Below, piece after piece: positions 25,176-37,100 of a stretch of DNA of 64,000 nucleotides. Each line of letters starts with the position of its first letter. Within the stretch, counting starts at the first letter, position 1. The notes under the pieces are model-generated. The model saw only the letters and a list, made by a program, of their open reading frames with translations, did no database searches and was not told the origin of the DNA. The stretch covers positions 63,079,453-63,143,452 of the forward strand of contig CM049311.1 of NCBI GenBank assembly GCA_026874595.1, in the 5' to 3' direction. The translations under genes were made by a program, and so were the position numbers. The DNA comes from Sipunculus nudus (lineage: Eukaryota > Annelida > Sipuncula > Golfingiida > Sipunculidae).

Positions 25176-28100
25176 TCACACACACAAACTACAAATATAT
25201 TACATTACTGTGTTGTTATGTAGGTTTTACCCAAAGATGTCAATGATGAAAATGTTCATGCTAGAATGTTTGCATAGTAATATATATAAATATGGTGTCA
25301 TGATACCTGGTATAATTATTTCAGTCATACAAGGCAGTGATTAATGTTATTTGAAACACAGGTTATAACAGTGGTTGCTAGGATTGCAATTACAGCTCTG
25401 TTGTTTCAGACATGCGTGGCAACACTCCTCTTGGGGCACTGTGTGACAGCCTTCCATTTGGCATGGAGCTGTACATAGAGAAGCAAGAATGCTTAAACAT
25501 GGATGGAAGAATACATTTCCTGGAGTTGATGTTACAACAACCAGATATCAAAGTGAGTCAGTCTTACATTCTATAAATAGTTGCTCAGCTGAGCACCTAC
25601 TAGAATAAAAGATTTACAGTTCTCCCATAGACTTGTTTTAACAGTCAATTTTTTGGGCTTTAGTTTTGTGGTTTCTTATATTTTCATTAAAATCAGTGTA
25701 AATGTGCCACTGAAGATTTTTGTTGATTTAATAATAGCATATTTACTCAGGGAGATATTGAATACCTGAATTCAACAAATTCTGACTTTGACATTTTATA
25801 AGTTATCATAATCTTATAATGCATGAATTAACCCAAATAATTAAACAATTTCCAAAGGTTTAACATAATTTAGCCTAGCTGTGCATTCCTTATTTTTTTA
25901 ATAAATAAATAAATGTTAAATGCACCTGGCTTACTGTGGGGACTAGCGATTATTTGGCTCACATGTCCTCTATGTTCATGCTACAGGGTACAAACAAGCT
26001 TAAAAATCTTTTGAAAATTTGCCATATATTTTCAAGGTCTTGAAAGTGCTCTTTTTTAGCTAATTTTGAAAGTTCCCTTCAAATACCTATGATTTCTCTC
26101 TAACGACTTTAACCATGACAGACTGGAGAAGCTAGAAATGCTTTAATCCATTACAGATGTTTAGGTTATTATATTACTTACATTATGAACACTTTGGTCA
26201 GAGTCTGGAATACTTTGGACTCCTGTTGTTGAGAAGTGCACTTCGCTAATATTGTGCTTTTACTAAATATGGTGATAAAAATACAGAATAAAAAAAAAAT
26301 ATAAGAGGAACAGATAGCTGCTGTGAGAGGGGGGGCAGGGGAGGTACTTTGGAATCCAAATGTATGTCCTTGGAAATCATTACAAAGGCCTTGAAAATTA
26401 AATAACAAATTTCTAGAAAATCTATGCAACTTTTCTGCTAATGGTGAGCCATGATAATGTATCACACTATGACAGTCAGTTCCCCATCATATATACTAGC
26501 ACACTGATTGTTTCTCTCATAATGAAAGACCATTTTTATCACATTTTGTGTCATCTGAAGTCTGTTGAGTCAGTAATGACAGTGGTACCTCACCAAGGTT
26601 CAGGACAGAAAGCTACTCTCTTCAGTATCTTTGCAATTACTTTAAGATCCTGAATTTTTAGCGAACCTGTGAGCTTATGCTATTGTGCGGCGGGGTCCGT
26701 TGTACGTTGTGTGTCATGCATCATACGTCGTGCGTCGCCTGTACGTTAACCATAGCTATCTCAAAAATGGCAGGAGCTAGCATCACCAAATAATCAGTCA
26801 TCTGAAAAACTCTATCGGATTTTGTTTATTATTTTCCTAACTGCATTTTCTTAGATTTTACAGGGAAAAGCTAAAAAGGCTTTAAAAATCTTCTTCTCCG
26901 AAACTGTACAGCCAAATTGTCCAATATTTCACAGAAATGATCCCTGGAACAATCTCTTTCAAGTTTGTTCAAATGGTTCCAGTTCGGAGATTTTTGGTCG
27001 AGTTACAGGAGGTTGAACTTAGCCATCTGTCAAAAAAAGCACACTAAAATTAAAATCTCCGAAATGGCTAGAACTATAATCACCAAATTTTATACCAATG
27101 TTTGTCACATATGTCATATCTGAAATTGAGGTATTGGTGGCGCCACCTACTTTGATCTGATTTTTACAAGCGAAAATGTAATTTAAAACTCTTCTAGCTT
27201 ATACACTGATTTATGATGAAACTGTTTAGCTGATTGGTTTAAACTTTACAAGAATTATTCTGTGGTAGAATTCTGCCAGTTTTATAAGAATAGATTGGGT
27301 AAATACAGCTTTAAAAAAGCATTGTAACCAATTGAAAAAAGGCTTTTTGTGTTTGAAAACAGATTGACAACATGCTGAGTTTCAGCAGCCAAGTCAAGAG
27401 GTCACTCAGTACAACCAGGTGGGGGTTCAGACATCACCATGGCAACTGACCTGGCTCTAGCGGGTGACTAGACAATGTGTCTAGACGTCTAGACATAGGG
27501 TCTAGACGTCTACACAATGTGTCTAGACACAGAATTCCCAGATTATTGGATCTATATCTTTCAGCTGTTTGAAAAATTTGGTTTGCATTTTTAGCTCAGC
27601 TGACTATAAATCATCTGAGCTATAGTCGTGGTCCTTTGTCCGTCGGCCGTCCGGCCATCCGGCCATCTGTCCTTTAACAGGGCACATTTTAAACCGTTGG
27701 ACCTACAAATCCAAAACTTTGCATACCATTAGATGTCCCCAAAATCTCCTACCATTCGAAAATGGGGTCATTAGGAATTGGTTCCTTCGAGATATAAAAG
27801 AAAACCTCCGTTTTCCATTAAAAAGCCATTGTTACACTTCAAGGCTGCATAAAATCGAAACCACTGATCTGTTTTTGATCATATTTAGTGTTCATTTTCT
27901 TCCATACATTTTCTATGAACATACCAAAAATTAGGTCAGTATTGGGTATTATTTTGAAGTTATGGGCCCAAATATAATACAATTTTTAAAAAATCAGGAA
28001 AAATATTTACTCACCTAACATGAGAATTGCTGAAGCTGGAGACTTTTTTTTAGGTATAAAACTTTATTTAATCAAGATTCAATTGTTTACCCAAAATTAG

Positions 28101-31100
28101 ATCTGAATTTTGCAAATTTGTCAAGTTATTAGCATAAATAAAAAATCTATACCTTAAATTTTGTCAAATTTTGGCAATGGCACGTTTTTTCCCTGTAAGC
28201 ACTGTTGATGTAATTTTCACAACATATATACATAAGGATTTAATCTTTTAAAATCTGAAATTTCAAAGGAATTGATTGAAAAGAGTAACTTTTATTCGAG
28301 TTTCCATACACCATGTCAAGTGTTGTTTACATCTAGCCCACCTGGTAGTACAGCCTTCACTTGCATTATGTAACTGACCCCAGGCAGCTTGCCTTGGCTC
28401 ACCTTGGCCACTACTAGCAAGCTTCCCCTCTGCCCTGCATTCCCCCCTCCCCCAGATGGTGCATCAACTAGATGAATGTTATAATTTACTGTATTTTATT
28501 TTATTCTTGGCTATGCTACATTTTAGATTTTGTATTGTACCACCAGGGTTACAATGATTAAAGAGCACATTGAATTGTGTCGACAAAGTGGTGTATTGGT
28601 ATGAAAGAGTGGATGTTCATCAAATAAGTAATTTCTTACTTTAGAAAAGTAAAAACTTCACCATGTGTGCAATTGGCTATTAATTCCAGTAATAAATTAT
28701 AGCTGAGATAGTAATTAGCACAGTGATATTGTTTGTCCCTCATTCAACCAACAGTGTGTATACTTTATTTGAAAAGATGTTTTTATTATGCCCAGGCCAC
28801 TTTGTGGCCGGGGCATATAGTTTGACCCATGACTGCATTCCGTCATTCCGAAATCAAACAGTTGTACAGACTTTTTTTCACAATGCCTGCAGATATTGGC
28901 CTGATTTTTGGTGTGTCGGCAGATAATGACCAGTTACAGATCGAGTTCACGTTTTGTCCCAGTTGACTTACTTTTGACTGTTTTACGGCTCCTAAACTTA
29001 GAAAATTTCATGAAAAATAGAAATTTTCATGTCAAATACACATGTACGGACTTTTTTTTGCAATGCCTGCAGATATTGGCCTGGTTTTGGCTGGTGGGCA
29101 GATATAGACCAGTTACAGATCGAGTTCACGTTTCCTCCAGGTTGACCTACTTTTGACTGTTTTACGGCTTCTAAACTTAGAAAATTTCATGAAAAATAGA
29201 AATTTTCATGACAAATACACATGTACGGACTTTTTTTCGCAATGCCTGCAGATATTGGCCTGATTTTTTGTGTGTAGGCAGATAATGACCAGTTACAGAT
29301 CGAGTTCGCGTTTTGTCCCAGTTGACCTGCTTTTGACTGTTTTACGGCTCCTAAACTTAGAAAATTTAATGAAAAATAGAAATTTTCATGACAAATACAC
29401 ATGTACGGACTTTTTTTTCACAATGCCTGCAGATATTGGCCTGATTTTTTATGTGTGGGCAGATATAAACCAGTTACAGATCGAGTTCGCGTTTTGTCTC
29501 AGTTGACCTACTTTTGACCATTTTACGGCTCCTGAACATAGAAAATTTCATAAAAAATATGAAATTTCATGACAAATACACATATACAGACTTTTTTTCC
29601 CAATGCCTGCAGATATTGGCCTGATTTTTGGTGTGTGGGCAGATATTGACCAGTTACAGATCGAGTTCGTGTTTTGTCCCAGTTGACCTACTTTTGACTG
29701 TTTTATGGCTCCTGAAAATAGAAAATTTCATGTAAAATATAAATTTTCATGACAAATACACTTGTACAGACTTTTCTTCGCAATACCTGCAGATATTGGC
29801 CTGATTTTTGGTGTGTGGGCAGATAATGACCAGTTACAGATCGTATTCAGGTTTTGTCCGAGTTGACCTACTTTTAACCGTTTGATGGTGCTCTAACATA
29901 GAAAATTTAATAAAAAAGTGCACATGTATTGACTTTTTTTCGAAGTGCCTGCAGATACGGGCCTGATTTTTGGTGTGTAGGCAGATAATGACCAATTACA
30001 GATCAAGTTCTTGTTTTGTCCCAGTTGACCTACTTTTGACCATTTGACTGCTCCTGAACATATAAAGTTTCATGAAAAAGGGAAATTTTCATAACAAATG
30101 CATATGTACTGACTTTTTTTCCTCAATGCCTGCAAATCCATCCTAATTTTTAGCTCAGCTGACTTTCAGTCTTGCTGAGCTATAGCGATCTCTCTTTGTC
30201 CGTCGTCCGTCGTCCGTCTGTCCGTCTGTCTGTCCGTCTGTCCGTTAACCTGGCACAAATCGTAACCACTGGACTTAGAATCTTGTAACTTTACATTCTG
30301 AGAGGTCAATGAAAAATCTCCTTGGAAACCAGAAATTAGGTCTCTGTTACCCATATCCTTCGAGCTATTGGGCCCCAAAGTACCCCCCAGAATAGTCAAA
30401 ATTTTCATACAAAAACTTTAATATCTCATTAACTACATCACTGATGGTCATGATTTTTGGCATACATATTTATCATGAGATGTTTCATCAGTTCCTGCAG
30501 ATTGGTGGCGCCACCTGTATTTTTAGATTCTTTACGAATTTTTTTCTCTATTTTGAGACCTTTAAAAATGTGAACAACTGTAAACAGGGCACAAATCGTA
30601 AAGACTGGACCTAGAATCTTCATTCTTGACACAGTGAGAGACCTATGAAAAGTCTCCATGGATACCAGAAATTAGGTCTCTGTTACCCAAATCCTTTGAG
30701 CTATGGGGCCCCAAAGTACCCCCCAGAATAGTGAAAAATTTCATACAAAAACTTCAATATCTCCTTAACTACATCACTGATGGTCATGATTTTTGGCATA
30801 CATATTGATCATGAGATGTTTCATCAGTTTCTGCAGACTGGTGGCGCCACCTGTATTTTTCGATTCTTTACGAATTGTTTTCTCTGTTTTTGAGGTCTTT
30901 AAAAATGTGGACATCTGTTAACAGGGCACAAATCGTTAAGACTGGACCTAGAATCTTCATTCTTGACACAGTGAGAGACCTATGAAAAGTCTCCATGGAA
31001 ACCTGAAATAAGGTCTCCGTTACCCATATCATTTGAGCTGTGGGGCTCCCAATTACCCCCCAGAATAATGGAAAATTTGATTTAAAAAAACTGCAACATC

Positions 31101-34100
31101 TCAATAACTACAATACAGATGGTCATGATGAGAGACCTATGAAAAGTCTCCATGGATACCAGAAATTAGGTCTCTGTTACCCAAATCCTTTGAGCTATGG
31201 GGCCCCAAAGTACCCCCCAGAATAGTAAAAAATTTCATACAAAAACTTCAATATCTCATTAACTACATCACTGATGGTCATGATTTTTGGCATACATATT
31301 GATCAAGAGGTGTTCCATCATTTCCTGCTGACTGGTGGCACCACCTGTATTTTTTCAAATTTTTACAATTTTTTTTTCTCTATTTATGAGACTTTTAAGG
31401 ATGTAGTTATCTGTCAACAAGGTACAAATTGTTATGACTTGACCTAGAATCTTTATTCTTGACACACAGGGAGACCCATGAAAAGTCTCCATGGACACCT
31501 GAAATTAGGTCTCTGTTACCCATATCCTTAGAGCTATGGCACTCCAAAGTACAGCTCGGAATAATGGAACATTTGATACATAAGCTGAAGTATCTGAACA
31601 ACTAATGCAGAGATCACCATAATTGTTTGCATGGATATTGATCATGGAGTGTTTCATCAGTTTTTAGCTAAGCTGACTTTCAGTCATGCTGAGCTATAGC
31701 GATCACTCTTTGTCCGTCGTCCGTCTGTCCGTCCGTCTGTCCGTCTGTCCGTTAACCTGGCACAAATCGTAACCGCTGGACTTAGAATCTTGTAACTTTA
31801 CATTCTGAGAGGTCAATGAAAAATCTCCTTGGAAACCAGAAATTTGGTCTCTGTTACCCATATCCTTCGAGCTATGGGGCCCCAAAGTACCCCCCAGAAA
31901 AGTCAAAAATTTCATACAAAAACTTCAATATCTCATTAACTACTTGACTGAAGGTCATGATTTTTGGCATACATATTGATCATGAGATGTTCCATCAGTT
32001 CCTGAGGACTGGTGGCGCCACCTGTATTTTTCGATTTTTTACGAATTTTTTTCTCTATTTTTGATACCTTTAAAAATGTGAACATCTGTTAACAAGGCAC
32101 AAATCGTAACGACTGGACCTAGAATCTTCATTCTCGACACACTGAGAGACCTATGGAAAGTCTCCATGGAAACCAGAAATTAGGTCTCTGTTACCCATAT
32201 TCTTTGAGCTATGGGGCCCCAAAGTACCCCCCAGAAAAGTAAAAAATTTCATACAAAAACTTCAATATCTCATTAACTACTTGACTGATGGTCTTGATTT
32301 GTGGCATAACTATTGATCATGAGATGTGTCATCACTTCCTGCAGACTGGTGGCGCCACCTGTATCGTTGGATTTTTTATGAATTTTTTTCTCTATTTTTG
32401 AGACCTTTAAGGATGCTGTCATCTGTTAGCGTGGCACAAATCGTAACGACTGCACCTAGAATCTTCATTCTTGACACAGTGAGAGACCTATGAAAAGTCT
32501 CCATGGAAACCAGAAATTAGGTCTCTGTTACCCATATCCATCGTGATATGGGGCCCCAAAGTACCCCCCAGAGTAGTCAAAAATTTCATACAAAAACTTC
32601 AATATCTCAATAACTACATCACTGATGGTCATGATTTTTGGGATACATATTGATCAAGAGGTGTTTCATCAGTTCTTGCAGACTGGTGGCACAACCTGTA
32701 TTTGTTCGTTTTTTTTTTTTTTTTACGATTTTTTCCTCTATTTTTGAGACCTTTAAGGATGCTGTCATCTGTTAGCATGGCACAAATCGTAACGACTGGA
32801 CCTAGAATCTTCATTCTCGATACACTGAGAGACCTATGAAAAGTGTCCATGGAAACCAGAAAATTAGGTCTCTGTTACACATATCCTTTGAGCTATGGGG
32901 CCCCAAAGTACCCCCCAGAGTAGTCAAAAATTTCATACAAAATCTTCAATATCTCAATAACTACAACACTGATGGTCATGAGTTTTGGCATACATATTGA
33001 TCATGAGCTGTTCCATCACTTTCTGCAGACTGGGTGCGCCACCTCTATTTTTTTCAAATTTTTACGAATTTTTTTCTCTTTTTTTGAGACCTTTTAAGAT
33101 GTGGTTATCTGTCAACAGGGTACAAATTGCAACAACTGGACCTAGAAACTTCATTCTTGTCATGCAAGGAGGCCCATGAAGAGTGCCTGTGGAAACTTGA
33201 AATTAGGTCTCTGTTACCCATATCCTTCAAGCTATAGGACTCTGAAGTATCCCTCAGAATAATGGACAATTTGATACAAAATCTGAAGTATCTGAACAAC
33301 TAATGCGGAGATCACCATGATACTTTGCATGGATATTGACCATTAAGTGTTTTTATTAGTTTCTGCAGACTGGTGGAGCCACCTGTTTTTTTGTATCCTC
33401 CAAAACAAAGTTTTGCAGATACTATATTTTTGACCGTGTTCCTCCGCCGCCGCCACGTTTGTTTCCAGAGAGCTCCTCTGAGAAAAATGGACCGATTTTT
33501 CCGAAACTTACACCAATTATCTAGTCACATGTGAACTAGTGCCTAACCAATTTGTGTTGATCTCTGACCTTTCCCCTCTATCCAGCGTCCATTTGTGCAT
33601 CTGTTTCCACACATAAACCCTCATATCTCAGGAACCGATTGACCAATCAGGAAATAAAATTTATACAAATGTAGCCCTTGGATTGCTTTATAACATACAC
33701 AAAAATGGTGGCGCCACCTGTAACCATGTTTGCACAGTGTCCATCTGTTCATCTGCCTTGGGTTAAAATCACTTATATCTCTGCAGTGAATTGACTAATT
33801 CACCTGAAATTCGGCATGCATATACATCCAGGATAGCTTTCTTGATTTTATGACAGATGGCACCACCTACATTCACGTTCAAGCTGATCACATCCAAGCT
33901 CATATCTCAGGAACCGTTTGACCGATTGGGCCAAAGTTTTGCATGTGTATAGATATCACATAGCTCTTTATCATACGCAAAACTGGTGGCGCCACCTGCA
34001 ACCATTTTTGCACAGCGTCTGTCTGTTTTCTGCCGTGGGATAATGTCACTCATATCTTGGCAGTCGTTTGACATATCTGCCTAAAATTTTGCAGTTTTAT

Positions 34101-37100
34101 ACATCCTGGATAGCTTTCTTGATTTTATGACAGGTGGCGCCACCTACATTCTAGTTTACACTGCAGACATCCGAGCTCATATCTCTGGAACCGTTTGAAC
34201 GATTGGGCCAAAATTTTTCATGTGTATAGATCTCACATAGGTCAACTGGAGGGGCCACCTGTAACCATTTTTGCACAGCGTCTGTCTGTTTGTCTGCCGT
34301 TGGCTAAAATCACTCATACACATGTAGTGGTTTGACTTTTCTGCCTAAAATTTTGCATATGTATACAACTTGGACATCTTTCTGGATTTGTGGTAGGTGG
34401 CACAACCTACATACACATTTAGGCTGCAGACATCCATGCTAATATACAACATACCTCTCTCTATTTCCCCTTGCCACTCAATCCATGCCTCACTTCAACC
34501 GTTCCACTCTGATTTTGGCGGATACACGTGGTCACTTGTCGGCTACCCGTATTCTATTTTTTAAAGTTTATACATTTTTTCTCTATTTTTGAGATATATA
34601 AATAAAGACTAAATCTTGGCCTGTTGGTTAATCTGTTTGATGCTTCAGTTGAATGGGTGTATACTACCATTCTGATGATAAAATTTCCTTTAGCGAATCT
34701 CTTCCCTGTCAGCTGAGCGACATGACCCATGGGTCACTTGTTTTAATGTGTGGGCTGTGGGCAGATAATGAAAGTTACAGATCGAGTTCGTGTTTCGTCC
34801 CGGTTGACCTACTTTTGATTGTTTTACGGCTCCTAAACATAGAAAATTTCATGAAAGACAGAAATTTTTATGGAAAATGCACATGGACTTTTTTTCACAA
34901 TGCCTGCATATACTGGCATGATTTTTGGTGTGTTGCTTGATAATGACCCGTTACAGATCGAGTTTGCATTTTGCCCTTGTTGACCTACTTTTGACCATAC
35001 GACACCTCCTGAACTTGAAAAAAATTTACAAAATTTTACAAATGTTTCTTATTTGCCCCAGGTGGGGGCATTCGTGTCGTACCGACACATCTAGTTTTAT
35101 CAAATTTACTGAATCTTTTATTTCAGTTCAGTGAATAAAATTAAGCATGTACTGAAAACTCCAATGTGCAAAACTTTTTAACAGTGATTCAAGGAATAAT
35201 CTTGTATATGCCACGTTGTGGCATTATTTTCTTTTAAATTCAGTTTAAACATTTGTGATTCAAAAAAATAAAATATATGTGTATGCAAAATATTACCCAA
35301 TATGAGCTACATGCTGGAAATATAATGATTGCAACTTAGAATTCTAATATTTTAACTTATATATTCAGTTTTTTTATTACAAATTTATAAAACTTGTAAA
35401 TAAAAAAAATGAATCAGACAAAAACTATTAATAGAAAAAGTGGATATGCTAAAAAAATAGGCTTATTATAAACTTAAATGCATTATTCTCTTGAAAGTTA
35501 AATAAAGGTATTAGTCCATTCTGTCCACTTGCCTGTCCATCTGTAAATTTTTCTTATTTTTCTATCTAAAAAATTATTGGATTTTTTAGCGAACCTGTGA
35601 GCTTATGCAATGTTGCTGCATCGTGCGTCAGTGCTTCGTGCGTTGTCTCTAGTTAACCATACCTATCTAAAAAATGGCAGGAGCTAGCAACACCAGATTT
35701 TTTGCAAATACTGTGGTTGGCTTACTATTCATGGTGGTTTAAAATTTGCTTAATCGCAGTCGGGGCAATACTGTGAAATTAAAACCACACAGATTTAAAC
35801 CCTTGCTGTCATAGGCATAAGTGTAAAATTTAAACCCTTGCGATCATGGGCATTAGTGAAAAATAAATATAACCAAAATGACGATCGTGTTAATCGTAGC
35901 ATGCAACGTGACCACGAGCTTGTATTCTCCCTGCTTGTAAAGCTTTGTTGGCTGTCGGTTGGTCTGATCATTCGCCACTTGAAACAACTCTGCTCTTTCT
36001 TCACATTCACAGTCGCGGGGATCAGGCAGACCTTCCGTGCGCGGCCGCTTCAGGGATGGCCCCTTCCGTAACCAACTTGTAATATCCATGGAACGATGTT
36101 TCATTAACGTAATCCAGCCTTGATATGATCAAGGTAATGTGTAGGGCCCTATTTATATTGATATGTAATGGCCAAGCTATGAAACCAGTACCCCTTTGAA
36201 GCGGCATCGCCAGGTCCCGCCAGTGACAGTCATTGTAATTTTTCAGCAAAACATGAGCATCAATTTGTACTCAATCCAAGTAAAAATACCCTGAACATAA
36301 GGAGCTTGTTTAAACAAGACGAGGCCAGTTTTCCTGTGATGACTAACATGGTTTCTTGACCAAAGCATTATTATTTATTACACCTGAACTGACAGGTGAA
36401 CTGTGGGGAGGGCCTTCTGGTAATTTACTCTGACCCGAGCCGGGAAACCCCCGTTAATTAGCTTACCAAAAACAGTCATGAGCCGTGAGTTTGGTTAATG
36501 AGGCGATAAGCAGATCCTAATTACTTTGTGTAATAGAGAATTGATATCTATTTTGTCGTTTATATCAAATAATTATTATATGCCCAATCGCGAAAATTAA
36601 ACCCCGTGAAATTATGAAAAATTGCCTGAGCGCGAAAATTGAGGCCCGTTAATTCAAAGCCAACCACAGTAACCATCAGTCATCAGTCATCATTTGTTTA
36701 TTTTTTTTCTAACTGCATTTTCTTAGATTTTTGCACAGCATCCATCTGTTCATCTGCCTTGGGATAAAAACACTCATATCTCTGCATTGGTTGGACCTAT
36801 CGACCTGAAATTCGGCATGCATATACATCCAGGATAGCTTTCTTGATTTTATGACAGATGGCACCACCTACATTCACGTTCAAGCTGATCACATCCAAGC
36901 TCATATCTCAGGAACCGTTTGACCGATTGGGCCAAAGTTTTGCATGTGTATAGATATCACATAGCTCTTTATCATACGCAAAACTGGTGGCGCCACCTGC
37001 AACCATTTTTGCACAGCGTCTGTCTGTTTTCTGCCGTGGGATAATGTCACTCATATCTTGGCAGTCGTTTGACATATCTGCCTAAAATTTTGCAGTTTTA

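Larger units (their letters stand above)
30147..34742 (+). mobile_element. Element B, large copy nested in element E
   Basis: 5' end TTTTTAGCTCAGCTGAC with hairpin TAGCTCAGC...GCTGAGCTA at 30147. 3' end at 34710-34742: GTCAGCTGAGC, then the palindrome TGACCCATGGGTCA and CTTGTT. A second B 5' end (TTTTTAGCTAAGCTGAC) lies at 31662, so this is either B in B or a duplicated head with a single tail. The interior is a ~335-bp tandem array. Element D is inserted at 33391. Confidence 0.72.
28781..35095 (+). mobile_element. Element E, interrupted by nested element B
   Basis: The 5' end (28781) is TTTTATTATGCCCAGGCCAC with hairpin GGCCAC-TTT-GTGGCC. The 3' end (35050-35095) is GCCCCAGGTGGGGGCATTCG, then hairpin GTGTCG-TAC-CGACAC and ATCTAG. 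ATGCCC/GGGCAT give short inverted ends. The interior is a ~180-bp tandem repeat. E stops at ~30146 and resumes at ~34743 in the middle of a repeat unit (TGATTTTT | GTGTGGGCAGATAATG), which marks element B as a later insertion. There is no coding capacity. Confidence 0.75.
33802..36802 (+). repeat. 3,001-bp tandem duplication, copy 1
   Basis: Identical to 36803-39803 at a constant offset of 3,001 wherever compared. I spotted one difference (G at 36644, C at 39645). It spans the 3' ends of elements D, B and E, the 5' part of an element A, and a nested TA-flanked transposon. Confidence 0.97.
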
